Origin: JAXLQL01 sp046331625
Lineage (GTDB): Bacteria; Acidobacteriota; Terriglobia; Bryobacterales; Bryobacteraceae
DNA length: 64,000 nucleotides
Assembly (NCBI GenBank): GCA_046331625.1
Contig: JAXLQL010000022.1
Span: 86,363-150,362 of the forward strand
Reading direction: 5' to 3'
Shown here: one piece after another, positions 1 through 7,982 of the stretch
Numbering within the stretch: position 1 is the stretch's first letter
Layout of the letters: each line of letters starts with the position of its first letter
Position numbers and translations under genes: made by a program
The notes under the pieces: generated by a model
Seen by the model: the letters and a program-made list of their open reading frames with translations, nothing else
Told to the model about the DNA's origin: nothing
The model's database searches: none

Positions 1-431
1 CCCGAGTAGGGTCCAACGACGTGAGGATCGGCGGGATCGTCGTTGTGGAGCCAGACCTGGCCATCGCCGACCGAGAACTTCGCGAAGTGCACTCGGACCG
101 CTGTGGCCGCGGGCGAAACCAACGCAAGGCGCCAAGAGCGCTCGCCCGAACGGGACCACTCCCCATTTGCGAGCGCGGCCGGGTCCACGGCGCGATGGAT
201 TCCAGAGGCGGTGAAGCCCTCTTTCGGTTTCAGGCCCGCGCGCTCATCGAGCGACAGCGGGCGGAGCCAATGTTCGCGGGGCAGATCGAGGCGAGCCCTA
301 CGGCTCGGCAGCATTGCGGCACGCATCGACGGCGTGACGGCGCTTTTCTCGATGACTGGCGGTGTATAGGAAGGTACGCTTTGCGCGACGGCGGCAACGG
401 TGAATGAAAAGAGCAGGATCGTTTTGGTCAC
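1..431 (-). CDS. Partial secreted protein, N-terminal part only
   Basis: The reading frame runs off the left edge of the window, so only about 143 N-terminal residues are present. It begins at a GTG (429-431) followed by Thr-Lys and a short hydrophobic stretch ending in AVAQS, which looks like a cleavable signal peptide. Downstream is a segment (SERSWRLALVSPAATAVRVH) that resembles the N-terminal beta-rich region of secreted acidobacterial proteins which often carry a trypsin-like protease or Solibacter-type C-terminal domain further on. No catalytic motif is visible in the part present. The start is uncertain because no clear ribosome binding site precedes it and the frame stays open a little further upstream. 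The assignment as coding rests on the signal peptide and continuous frame. Confidence 0.55.
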   Translation of the reverse strand, partial: MTKTILLFSFTVAAVAQSVPSYTPPVIEKSAVTPSMRAAMLPSRRARLDLPREHWLRPLSLDERAGLKPKEGFTASGIHRAVDPAALANGEWSRSGERSWRLALVSPAATAVRVHFAKFSVGDGQVWLHNDDPADPHVVGPYS

Positions 432-551
432 GATGTTCTGGGCCTCAGTATGGCAGTTCCTCGCGGGGGTATTCAATTCCCCAAACGGGTCGGCTAGATG
501 GAGTTATCGGCTCCCTGGGCCACGGAGTTGCGCCTCAGAGATCACGCCGGT

Positions 552-680
552 TCAATAGACTGGGCCTCCGTGCTGTTGCTTGAAGAGCCCGAATGCCTCG
601 GACATGGCCGCGCGGGCATCGGCGAACGGACGCAGCGCGTCAAAGATGATCGGGAGCGGCCGCTGGTTTGGCGTTGTCAT
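552..680 (-). CDS. Small hypothetical protein, 42 aa
   Basis: A 42-residue frame starts at ATG (678-680) preceded by AGGAG at a good 7-base spacing. This is the main reason to believe it. The protein is MTTPNQRPLPIIFDALRPFA followed by a short amphipathic segment ending GGPVY. I do not recognise a family, and there is no signal peptide or membrane helix. The frame is open further upstream but without a ribosome binding site, so the short form is preferred. It lies 144 bases downstream of another small gene on the same strand (824-1150), and the two may be cotranscribed. It could be spurious. Confidence 0.35.
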   Translation of the reverse strand: MTTPNQRPLPIIFDALRPFADARAAMSEAFGLFKQQHGGPVY

Positions 681-823
681 GGGGCTCTCCTGCGTGCCGT
701 TGCGCGGCCTGGCGGCGCGGGCCTGCTCGCGCCCGGAACCGTGCGGAATGTCATAGAAGATGGTGCGGCCACGCCTTTCGGACTCGGGCATGTAATCGAC
801 GGTGAGTGTGCGTGGAATACGGA

Positions 824-1150
824 TTAGTCGTGTACTTCATTTGTGGGTTGTTGGGGAGTTTGAGATCTCGAGTTAGGTTCGTTTGCGAGAATGTGCAGTT
901 TTGCGCTTCGCCTGCGGCCGGGGGAAGGGTAGGGTGACGGGTGAGCCATTGGGGCGGCCGCTGGGTTGAAACGAAACTTGATTTCGAGGGCGGCTCCAAG
1001 GGCCTGGTAGAGATCGTCGAAGAACTCGGGGAATTCATTGTTTACGGTGGTGGTTTGGTGCAGAGGCTGTGAGTTGCGGCGTTTTGCGACGGTCCGAGAG
1101 AGACGGCGGCTGTCGTTGCGGCCGACCCGGAAGTATGGGAGCGACGACAT
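824..1150 (-). CDS. Hypothetical protein, 108 aa
   Basis: The start ATG (1148-1150) is preceded by a strong AAAGGAG (1156-1162), which decides against the much longer open frame upstream. The product begins MSSLPYFRVGRNDSRRLSRT, is basic and polar in its first third, and has a central acidic/hydrophobic helix-like stretch (EFFDDLYQALGAALEIKFRF). Its tail is proline- and serine-rich. No known domain is recognised, and there is no signal peptide or transmembrane helix. It could be a small DNA- or protein-binding protein, but the sequence does not show which. The ribosome binding site is the strongest evidence of expression. Confidence 0.45.
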   Translation of the reverse strand: MSSLPYFRVGRNDSRRLSRTVAKRRNSQPLHQTTTVNNEFPEFFDDLYQALGAALEIKFRFNPAAAPMAHPSPYPSPGRRRSAKLHILANEPNSRSQTPQQPTNEVHD

Positions 1151-1608
1151 GTTTTCTCCTTTCTGAGCGGCGGTCCACGCGGCTCGTGGCGGGTACGGGA
1201 GCGTTCGCGCGGCGGCGTGCTCCTGACTCGATGTTTGCGGGAAGCAATTGAGGAGGAATGGAGTTGCGACTACGCGGAAATATTTTCCTGACACGTGATC
1301 GGGGGGGCAACGCGACGGAGCCGGACGCTGGGATAACCGGGCGCGCGCAGACCCGTGTGGGCGGACGTTTCGCTGCCGAAACCGTCGTCGACGAACGAAA
1401 GGCAGTGGCAGACACCTCTGACTCTCGCGGTTTGGTCGTGAATGGATCGAGGCATTGCGGACTCGAGTCCGAGTGGCCTGCGGCACACGATGGTTGCCTC
1501 CTCTGACGGACTCGGAGCCGGCGGTCGTGATCCAGAAGAGCGAATCTGGCAGACCTCTTTTTCGCCGTCCGGCACTGCAGCCTCGGCGGCCCAGTCCCGA
1601 GCCGGATC
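1151..1608. other. Intergenic stretch without a supported gene
   Basis: About 460 bases separate the small gene at 824-1150 from the end of the glycosyltransferase at 1609. Several frames are open here on both strands, as expected in GC-rich DNA. None has a family-like sequence or a properly spaced ribosome binding site. Position 1156-1162 is the ribosome binding site of the minus-strand gene. I see no repeat, RNA gene or terminator. Confidence 0.4.
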
Positions 1609-2637
1609 TCAGCCAATCACGCGTGAATAGACCGCCCGCGTCGCCTCCACCGCTTTCTCCCAAGTAAACCCTGCCGCCCGCGCCCGGCCTTTCGCCGAGA
1701 GGCTCGTCCGCAGCCCCTCATCCTCCGCGAGCGTGCGCAGCGCCGCCGCGATCTGCGCCGCGTCGGTGGGATCTACCAGCCACGCCGCATCCCCCGCCAC
1801 CTCGGGCATCGCCGAGACATTCGACGTCACCACCGGCAGCCCATGCGCCATCGCCTCGAGAATCGGGATCCCGAACCCCTCGTCGAGCGACGGGAAGGCG
1901 AAGATCGAGGCTCGCGAATAGAACGAAGCCAATTCCCTGTCGCCGATCCAGCCCGGAAGTTCGATGTCGCTCGCGCGCCGGCTACGCGCGGCCTTTTCGA
2001 GGATCTCGGCTGCGCCAAACCCCTGTGAGCCCGCCAACACGAGCCTCCACCCGGGCGGGGTGCTCTCGAAAGCCTCGATCAGCCGCGCGGTATTCTTGCG
2101 ATGCTGCAGCGCGCCCACTGAGAGGATGATCCGCTCGCGGCACGTCTCCGACGCGGGCGGAAATCGGACCCCGTGATGGATCACGTCGAGCCGCGACTCC
2201 TCCACTCTTAGCAAATCGCGCACCTGATTCGCCGTGAAGCGCGACACGCAGATGATGCGTTCGGCGCGCGCGGCGGCGTGGCGAGCCTGCTCTTCGAACC
2301 GGCGGCGAAACTCAGGTGTCGAGTACTCGGCGGTGATCACGAACAGGTCGTGAAAGGTGACCACCGCGGGCGAACGAAGGCGCTGCGGCAACCGCTGGTT
2401 GAGCCCGTGAAAGAGATCCGCCCGCGGAGCGAACGCATCGAGCAGCGGCCGCCGCTTTACGCCGGTTGGGATCGCTTCACCCAACGATGCTCGCAGACGG
2501 TGCGGGCGATAGCACCACAGCCATCGATCACCCGGATACTGGCGCGCCAGCCCCAGCAGGATCTCGCGCGAATAAACTCCGACCCCGGATAGGTGGTCGC
2601 CAAGACTGTAAGTGGCGTCGAGTGCAAAGGCGGGCAG
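1609..2637 (-). CDS. Glycosyltransferase family 4 (GT-B)
   Basis: The product is a GT4-type retaining glycosyltransferase that would move a sugar from a nucleotide donor to a glycan or lipid-linked acceptor at the cytoplasmic membrane. The C-terminal half has the full donor-binding Rossmann half: SVGALQHRKN, LVLAGSQGFG, then SRASIFAFPSLDEGFGIP and the E-x7-E pair (EGFGIPILE). The acceptor half contains a nucleotide-sugar transferase-like start (ALDATYSLGDHLSGVGVYSR). That start lies upstream of the first conventional start codon (TTG at 2484), so the true gene must begin near 2637, where the best codon is an unusual CTG. The coordinate given uses that CTG (about 342 aa, normal for the family). 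It lies 25 bases behind the receiver/GGDEF-like gene and is probably cotranscribed. The acceptor is unknown. Confidence 0.8.
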   Translation of the reverse strand: MPAFALDATYSLGDHLSGVGVYSREILLGLARQYPGDRWLWCYRPHRLRASLGEAIPTGVKRRPLLDAFAPRADLFHGLNQRLPQRLRSPAVVTFHDLFVITAEYSTPEFRRRFEEQARHAAARAERIICVSRFTANQVRDLLRVEESRLDVIHHGVRFPPASETCRERIILSVGALQHRKNTARLIEAFESTPPGWRLVLAGSQGFGAAEILEKAARSRRASDIELPGWIGDRELASFYSRASIFAFPSLDEGFGIPILEAMAHGLPVVTSNVSAMPEVAGDAAWLVDPTDAAQIAAALRTLAEDEGLRTSLSAKGRARAAGFTWEKAVEATRAVYSRVIG

Positions 2638-2662
2638 AGCGGCTCCGTCAGCGCTCGCTGGC

Positions 2663-3514
2663 CTAGAAGACTCCCGCGCTACGAGCGCTTTCCTGCCTAT
2701 TCTGGCATAGCGCCTGCTCGGCTGCGGCGAGTGCGCCGCTCAGATCGAACTCGGCGCCTGGCGCGATGGTCACCGTGGCCCGGCGCACGGGCACCGCGTC
2801 CCCGAAGGAAGCGGCGGCCAAGTGATCGCGCACCGGACACAAAGCAGCAAACCGGCGATCATCCCAGCGCGCGAGGATGTCGGTCTCCTCCGCGAGTTCC
2901 CGCAGCCTCCCCGCCACGTGGAGCGCCGCCATCATCGTTCCCTCGCCGTCATCGATGGGGGTTTCGCACTCCACCATGCTGACCGCGACGGCGACGCCGC
3001 TGCGCGAAGCGAGCAGGCCTTGCCGCCCCGCGATCTCGAGAAATCCACGCTGGTTGTAGAGGCCTGTGACTTCGTCAGTCAGCGCCGCGTGGCGATTGGC
3101 CGAGCCGAAGCGGAAGCGCTCCACCGCACCCCGCAGAGCGCGGGCAAGCGGTACGCAATCGAGCTCGGCGGCCACCAGGAAATCCTGCGCTCCGCGGCGC
3201 AGCAGGCGGAACCCTTCCTCCTCTGACGCAGTGAGTGCAAGCAGCGGAGCGTCCACCGAGGCGGCTCGGACCCGGTCCCAATCCGGAGCGTTGAGGCAGA
3301 ACGGCGAGGCAGCGTCGGCGAGGACTGCATCCACGCGAGCGGCCTCCAGCGTCTCGACCGCCTCGCCCGCGTCGAGCGCGTGAATGCGTTCGAAATCCGG
3401 GTGCCCTGCGTGACGCCAGCGCGTCTCGCTCCACTCGAGAAAAGCCTCTTCCAGCAACTGAATCAGATCGGGATCGGAAGACACGACCAGTACACGCAGC
3501 GGTGATCTGCTCAT
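2663..3514 (-). CDS. Receiver-like plus degenerate GGDEF protein
   Basis: The start is the ATG at 3512-3514, with an AGGAG 8 bases upstream; a longer frame lacks this site. The 283-residue protein opens as a response-regulator-like fold (PLRVLVVSSDPDLIQLLEEA) and continues into a diguanylate-cyclase-like domain recognised by its conserved entry LTDEVTGLYNQRGFLE. At the place of the GGDEF signature the sequence reads ARWDDRRFAAL, so the Gly-Gly-Asp/Glu catalytic core is lost. The receiver also lacks an obvious canonical acidic pocket followed by a phospho-Asp in the usual context. It is therefore probably not an active c-di-GMP synthase but a sensor, scaffold or nucleotide-binding relic. It heads an apparent operon with the glycosyltransferase downstream, so a role in regulating envelope glycan synthesis is a guess. 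Confidence 0.75.
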   Translation of the reverse strand: MSRSPLRVLVVSSDPDLIQLLEEAFLEWSETRWRHAGHPDFERIHALDAGEAVETLEAARVDAVLADAASPFCLNAPDWDRVRAASVDAPLLALTASEEEGFRLLRRGAQDFLVAAELDCVPLARALRGAVERFRFGSANRHAALTDEVTGLYNQRGFLEIAGRQGLLASRSGVAVAVSMVECETPIDDGEGTMMAALHVAGRLRELAEETDILARWDDRRFAALCPVRDHLAAASFGDAVPVRRATVTIAPGAEFDLSGALAAAEQALCQNRQESARSAGVF

Positions 3515-3598
3515 CGGCACACTCCTAGTAAGGTAGTGCCGGCAAGGGAGGATTCCTCTCACCCGAATTTGGGAAACTTTCGCCCACCGGGTGGGGGG

Positions 3599-4873
3599 CT
3601 ATTTCTTCACGGGTGTCACGATCTTCTCGGGATCCAGGTTGGCATCGAACGCGATTTCCGTGAACCCGATGTGCATTTCATCCCAGCTTTGATCGCCCCA
3701 AACGATTGATTTTCCAGGGTCTGGATTCCACTTGTTGTTGGCGGAGTTGTCGAACCAAGCAGCGCAGTCGATGCGCCCACCCGGTTGAACGGCAACCTGA
3801 TGCTTCAGGTCGTAGGTTGTTTGCCAATGGAAATCGTAGTTCGGTACGCGAATCAAAGCCTCTGATTTTCCGTCCGGCTGGACGACTTTCATCTCCATCG
3901 ATTTTCCGCGAAGGTGCATGTGCGGCTGCACGGAAACCACGCGCACAGGAGCTGAAAACGCGGTGGAAGCATCCGATCGATACGAGGCCTCGCCGGGCGG
4001 GATCACGAAGTCGAGATTCTGCACGGTAATGTTGACCAGACGCCGCTCGGGCGGCTGCTGCGAGAAGTAGATGCCGAGTTCGGACTCGTCCACCGCCTCT
4101 TTCCCCGCCGAGTTATAGTGCATCTCGAAAACGATGTCCGATCCGGCCTTGATCAACTTGCCCTGCTCCGGTCCCCAGTCAGTGGGAATGTAGCCGGGTT
4201 CATAGCCGACCAGCAATTCGCGCCGCGCGAACGTGCCTTCTCCGGGGCGGCCCACACGACGCTGCGGGAGCGTGGGGACGAAGAACTGACGCGGTTCAAA
4301 ACCCGCGACGTAGCTCGATCCGGGTGGGCGCACGAACGCGTTCATGTGGTGCACCACCTGGCGCTTGTCGATACGCCACTCGGCGGCACGGATCCAGGTA
4401 TCGCGCTCGAAGCCGGTGGGGAAGGCGACGAAGGTGTAGGGGATGGTCCCTTGCGGGGGAACGCGGAAGCCGGGGACCTTGAGGATGAGGTCGGGCTTGC
4501 CGAGCCGCCATCCGGTGACGGCGCGGTGCGGCTGCGGATAGTCGATGTGCGGGCCCTCCGGAGCTCCGGCGTCGACCCACGCAGCGATAGTGCGGACCTG
4601 CTCGGGCGCAAGCGAGCGGTCATTGTGGAAGGCGGCGCTCGAGGCGGGGTCGGCGTGCCAGGGGGGCATGGTCCCGCGGAGGACTGCTGTCTTGATCGCC
4701 TTGGCCCATGGGCGCGCGTCCTGATAGGTGATGAAAGCCATCGGCGCAACTTCGCCTTTCTGGTGGCAGCCTTGGCAGCGGGAGCGGAGGATCGGGTAGA
4801 TGTCCTTCGAGAAGGTGGGGACAGAAGCGGCGTAGGCGCACGCGGCCAGGAGCATCGCGGCTGGGAGTTTCAT
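3599..4873 (-). CDS. Secreted cytochrome c / copper monooxygenase-like protein
   Basis: The 424-residue product starts MKLPAAMLLAACAYAAS, a clear signal peptide; the 32-residue longer frame is rejected because it would bury it. Next comes a cytochrome c domain with one haem-binding motif (CQGCH), its usual upstream phrase FSKDIYPILRSRC, and a probable axial methionine in GTMPPWHAD. The rest resembles the two-domain fold of copper type II ascorbate-dependent monooxygenases (PHM/DBH-like). It has His-rich motifs VVHHMNAF and VQPHMHLRGKSM and a later EMHIGFTE near the C-terminus. Such haem-copper fusions are common in Acidobacteria and Planctomycetes, and their substrate is not established. The haem would be attached outside the membrane by the Ccm system at 28496-35608. 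Substrate and activity remain unassigned. Confidence 0.8.
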   Translation of the reverse strand: MKLPAAMLLAACAYAASVPTFSKDIYPILRSRCQGCHQKGEVAPMAFITYQDARPWAKAIKTAVLRGTMPPWHADPASSAAFHNDRSLAPEQVRTIAAWVDAGAPEGPHIDYPQPHRAVTGWRLGKPDLILKVPGFRVPPQGTIPYTFVAFPTGFERDTWIRAAEWRIDKRQVVHHMNAFVRPPGSSYVAGFEPRQFFVPTLPQRRVGRPGEGTFARRELLVGYEPGYIPTDWGPEQGKLIKAGSDIVFEMHYNSAGKEAVDESELGIYFSQQPPERRLVNITVQNLDFVIPPGEASYRSDASTAFSAPVRVVSVQPHMHLRGKSMEMKVVQPDGKSEALIRVPNYDFHWQTTYDLKHQVAVQPGGRIDCAAWFDNSANNKWNPDPGKSIVWGDQSWDEMHIGFTEIAFDANLDPEKIVTPVKK

Positions 4874-5312
4874 GGCGTGTGTCTTCGATTGTAGAATAGC
4901 GACACGCTTCCTATTCGGCCGAGGCGGCCAGCTTTGCAGACGTCCGTGGGTGCCGCTTCGCGAATTCAAACCAACAGGAAGTGTAGCGCTGGCGTTTGCC
5001 GGCTCGCGCGTCTTCTACGTCATCGCCGGCGTGTTGAATCATCTCGCGTTCGCGAAATTCAGCGATCACACCGGTGGCCGGCCTGTGCTTCATATTGGAG
5101 AGCCTGACGCCGGGCGCAGTCGTCGGCTGATCCCGCTGGGGCAGTGGCCGCACTTGCCGCTCCTACCCGGATTCCAGTTGAGGGGTTTCTGCCTTCGAAG
5201 ACATTCGCGGCGTGAGCACGAGTTGGAAGGCGGATTTCGTCATGAGCGGCGACCTACACAGGCACGGTTCATCGGATCGCTACGGACCCCGATAGAAACG
5301 CCTTCCGCTAGT
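4874..5312. other. Intergenic region upstream of a MITE-like repeat
   Basis: This 440-base stretch has open frames on both strands, the longest on plus from 4872 and a minus one at 4911-5153. None shows a recognisable family, and none has a convincing ribosome binding site. It probably contains the promoter of the minus-strand cytochrome/monooxygenase gene next to 4873. No RNA gene is recognised. Confidence 0.4.
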
Positions 5313-5589
5313 CTAGTAGCCCGTGGCTAAAGTCCCGTGGGTCGCGCGGCGCGGGATCTGTGCCCGCAGGCGAGGCGCGAGGAGGAAGCAATGCGGATTT
5401 ATTTCGAGCGAACAGCAACAAAGCATGCGGGCACAAACCCCGGCCGCCCAGAGGGTTGCGGCGGCATGGGGCCATCTGCTTCGTTGTGGCTCCTGAGAGA
5501 TGGCCCGCATCGCCTGCCTCGCCACGCCTCGCATCTGGCCCCATGGCGCTCGCAACGCGGCCCACGCGGCTTTAGCCACGGGCTGCTAG
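5313..5589. repeat. MITE-like dispersed repeat, copy 1
   Basis: This element of about 277 bases begins CTAGTAGCCCGTGGCTAAAG and ends with the near-perfect inverse (CTTTAGCCACGGGCTGCTAG), so its ends are imperfect inverted repeats of roughly 30 bases. The interior is also strongly self-complementary: GATCTGTGCCCGCA faces TGCGGGCACAAACC, and GCATGGGGCCATCTG faces CATCTGGCCCCATGGC. A second copy at 26911-27183 matches over nearly its whole length with scattered substitutions, and a shortened relic lies at 56442-56535. There is no transposase frame inside, so it would be a non-autonomous element mobilised in trans, or a structured RNA or DNA element. It sits downstream of the sulfatase gene. Confidence 0.8.
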
Positions 5590-5691
5590 GTCAAGGTCCA
5601 CGAAACCTGGACCCCAGACGGGGTTCCGCGAGCCATTGCCGATTGTGAACTGCGGCACCCCGCGGTACGCGCTTCAGTCCCGCCTACCACC

Positions 5692-7071
5692 TCACACGGT
5701 CTCTCCCTTGTACCGGCTCAGCACCATCCACGGATCCTTCGTCCGCGCCCGCCACTCATGCACCTTCTTGCGCAACCCCGCGAGCGTCGCCCCGTGCTCC
5801 GCCTTGCCCGCGAGATTGGCCACTTCATCCGGATCCTTCGTGATGTCGTAAAGCTCCTCGCCGCTCCGATGCAGATACTGGCCCACCGGACGCGAACCCA
5901 CCATCGCCGTCTCGCCCGCCTTCAAGATGCTCTGCCACGTGTGCGACTCCCACAGGTCGCTCGCGTGCGGAAACTCGAGTTCGGGAAACAAATTCCGGAT
6001 GTACTTGAACTGGCGCGTGCGCACGCCGCGCATCGGATAGTACATGGTGATCTCGTGAAACGTGTGCGAGAAGAATGACTCGTCCCATCCCACGGGATTC
6101 TCTTGTTCGAGAATCGGCAGGACGCTGCGCCCGTGCAGTTCGTAGCCAGGTCCTTTCGCGCCCGACCATTCGAGGAACGTCGGTAGCAGGCAGGTCCAGT
6201 TGACGACCGCGTTGTTGACGAGTCCGCGTTTGGCTTGGCCCGGCGCTCGGACGATCATCGGCAAATGCAACCCGGCGTCATAACAATTGGTCTTCGCGTT
6301 GGCGAACGGCATGCCATTGTCGCTGATGAAGACCACCAGCGTGTTGTCGAGCTGCCCAGTCTCGCGCAACGCGTCCATGATCATGCCAACGCCTTGGTCG
6401 AGCCGGTTCGACGCTTCGTAATATTCGGCCACCTCGCCGCGCGTGGCCGCGTTGTCGGGGAGATAACTCGGCACCTTCACCTTCGCTGGATCAAAGCGGT
6501 TGCGCTGCACACCGGCATAGTCACGATTCGCAAACCCGCTCCCCGCGCGATGGGGATCGGTGAAGCCCACGTGCAAGTAGAACGGCTTGTCGCGATCGGC
6601 CTGGAAGAACTGGCGTGCCAGCGTCGCAACGCGTTTCACATCGCGGCCGCCTTCGCGTTGCGCGTCCAGGTCCCATGCGAACTGGCCCAGCGGGTTCACG
6701 TGCAGCTTGGCGATAATGCCCGTGCGATATCCGGCCGCGCGCAGCAACTCGGGCGTCGACTTCACGCTCGGCAAGTAGTGCAAGTTGTGTTCGCCGTGCG
6801 CGTGCCCGTAGTGGCCATTCGAGTGGTTCTGCAAACCGCTCAGGATCACGCTGCGGCTGGCGCTGCAAGACGCGGTGGTGCAGAACGCATTGGTGAACCG
6901 CACGCCCTCGCCTGCGAGCTTGTCGAGATTCGGTGTACGCGCGGTGGAGTCGCCGTAAGCGCCGGTGTGCAAGCCGAGATCATCGGCGATCAACAGCACG
7001 ATGTTCTTCGGCCGCGACTGCGCGAATGCTGGTGCAGCCGCAGCAGCAGCGAATTGCCGGCGTGTGAGCAT
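5692..7071 (-). CDS. Secreted sulfatase, sulfamidase-like
   Basis: This 459-residue enzyme belongs to the alkaline-phosphatase-like sulfatase superfamily and would hydrolyse sulfate esters or N-sulfate groups of a polysaccharide outside the cytoplasm. The N-terminus MLTRRQFAAAAAAPAFAQS has a twin-arginine-like pair and a signal cleavage region. The metal-binding Asp pair is at residues 30-31 (LLIADDLG). The modification site that becomes formylglycine is C69-S-A-S-R73, followed by SVILSG. This is the Cys type, with Ala instead of the common Pro, so it needs a formylglycine-generating or anSME-type maturase that is not encoded nearby. The surrounding text (NGHYGHAHGEHN) and the C-terminal 'FSHTFHEITMYYPMRGVRT' phrase fit heparan N-sulfatase (SGSH)-like members best. 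The true substrate cannot be read from the sequence. Confidence 0.88.
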   Translation of the reverse strand: MLTRRQFAAAAAAPAFAQSRPKNIVLLIADDLGLHTGAYGDSTARTPNLDKLAGEGVRFTNAFCTTASCSASRSVILSGLQNHSNGHYGHAHGEHNLHYLPSVKSTPELLRAAGYRTGIIAKLHVNPLGQFAWDLDAQREGGRDVKRVATLARQFFQADRDKPFYLHVGFTDPHRAGSGFANRDYAGVQRNRFDPAKVKVPSYLPDNAATRGEVAEYYEASNRLDQGVGMIMDALRETGQLDNTLVVFISDNGMPFANAKTNCYDAGLHLPMIVRAPGQAKRGLVNNAVVNWTCLLPTFLEWSGAKGPGYELHGRSVLPILEQENPVGWDESFFSHTFHEITMYYPMRGVRTRQFKYIRNLFPELEFPHASDLWESHTWQSILKAGETAMVGSRPVGQYLHRSGEELYDITKDPDEVANLAGKAEHGATLAGLRKKVHEWRARTKDPWMVLSRYKGETV

Positions 7072-7137
7072 AGGTCGATTCTGTCACACGAGTCGCGCTC
7101 GTTGACAAGCTGGCCGCGTATTGAGAAAGTGAGGGAA

Positions 7138-7401
7138 ATGATCCCTTCGTGCGAACTGGCTGACACCGACCCCGTCGTCACGAAGGTTTGGCTCGAAGCT
7201 CTCCGCAAGTTGACGCCGGGCGAGAAGCTGGGCCTCGTTTTCGGAATGATGGACTTCCTGCACGACGTGACTGCGCGGCAGATCCGGGCAGAGCACCCCG
7301 AGTTCAGCGAGCGCGATGTGCTCAGGGAAATCGCAACGCGCAAGTATGGGAGCGACTTGGCGGATCGGGCTTATCCGAGAGTGAAGGCCGCTGGCCCTTG
7401 A
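7138..7401 (+). CDS. Small hypothetical partner of the nucleotidyltransferase
   Basis: The 87-residue protein (MIPSCELADTDPVVTKVWLE...) is mostly helical and charged. It contains LTPGEKLGLVFGMMDFLHDV and a second segment REIATRKYGSDLADRAY that reads like a helical dimerisation or binding domain. No family name can be given with certainty. Its stop codon overlaps the start of the next gene as TTGA (7398-7401), so the two proteins are translationally coupled. A GTG three codons upstream is an alternative start. Small helical partners preceding minimal nucleotidyltransferases are common in toxin-antitoxin-like pairs, which is the likeliest context, but this is inferred from arrangement only. Confidence 0.65.
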   Translation: MIPSCELADTDPVVTKVWLEALRKLTPGEKLGLVFGMMDFLHDVTARQIRAEHPEFSERDVLREIATRKYGSDLADRAYPRVKAAGP

Positions 7402-7982
7402 ACCCCGTAGCGGACGCGTTTCAACAGGTGCTCGCCGCGCTCGACACTCTGGAGATCCGGTACGCCGTCGGTGGCTCGGTAGCCAGTTCGATACGAGGGA
7501 ACTATCGATACACGAATGACATCGACATCCTTGTCGAGATGGTTGCTGATCAGGTGGGTGATTTTGTCGCTCGACTCGGCCCGGATTTCTACGCGGATGT
7601 CGACAGGATGCGCGAGGCCTTCCGCCTCGGCCGCGCATGGAACCTGATCCACACGAAGAGCGCCTGCAAGTTCGACTTGTTTCCGGCCAACACCGAATTC
7701 ACGAAATCGGAGCTCGCCCGAAGGCGGTTCGAGGTGACCGGTTCGTTCGGTCCAGAGATCGAATTCGCTGTTACCTCGGCCGAGGATATTCTGCTCTACA
7801 AGCTGGTCTGGTATCGGCGGGCGGGCGAAACCAGCGAGCAGCAGTGGCGAGACGCTTCCGGCATCGTCGCCGTGCAAGGCGACCGCCTCGATCGCGCTTA
7901 CCTCCGGGAATGGGCTCCCAAGCTTCGCGTCGAGGATCTTCTCGAGCGGCTGCTTTCCCAACCTCCGGCTCAGATGTCGTAG
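7398..7982 (+). CDS. Nucleotidyltransferase-like protein (DUF6036-type)
   Basis: The 194-residue product has the signature of the polymerase-beta-like nucleotidyltransferase superfamily. It reads YAVGGSVASSIRGNYRYTND, then DIDILVEM, where the spaced Asp residues would bind metal, and later KFDLFP as the third acidic position. The C-terminal half has LTSAEDILLYKLVWYRRAGE-like features (here VTSAEDILLYKLVWYRRAGE) of the family that NCBI calls DUF6036 or nucleotidyltransferase-like. It starts at a TTG overlapping the upstream stop. Its last 13 bases overlap the convergent end of glnA. Members act as toxins or antitoxins by AMP or nucleotide transfer in some systems, or have unknown roles. It is probably a two-gene module with 7138-7401. 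Confidence 0.75.
   Translation: MNPVADAFQQVLAALDTLEIRYAVGGSVASSIRGNYRYTNDIDILVEMVADQVGDFVARLGPDFYADVDRMREAFRLGRAWNLIHTKSACKFDLFPANTEFTKSELARRRFEVTGSFGPEIEFAVTSAEDILLYKLVWYRRAGETSEQQWRDASGIVAVQGDRLDRAYLREWAPKLRVEDLLERLLSQPPAQMS

Noticed and set aside
1258..1506. 82-residue plus frame with GAGGAGG close to its ATG
   Set aside because: The spacing is too short and the translation has no family or domain features.
4911..5153. Minus-strand 80-residue frame upstream of the cytochrome gene
   Set aside because: Its sequence seems partly protein-like, but there is no ribosome binding site or family match that I can name.
5308..5579. Frames inside MITE-like copy 1 and the similar ones in copy 2
   Set aside because: They differ between copies, contain no transposase motif, and follow from the palindromic sequence.
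6235..7401. 388-residue open frame opposite the sulfatase
   Set aside because: Only the last 87 residues beyond the sulfatase gene look coding. The rest mirrors the sulfatase.
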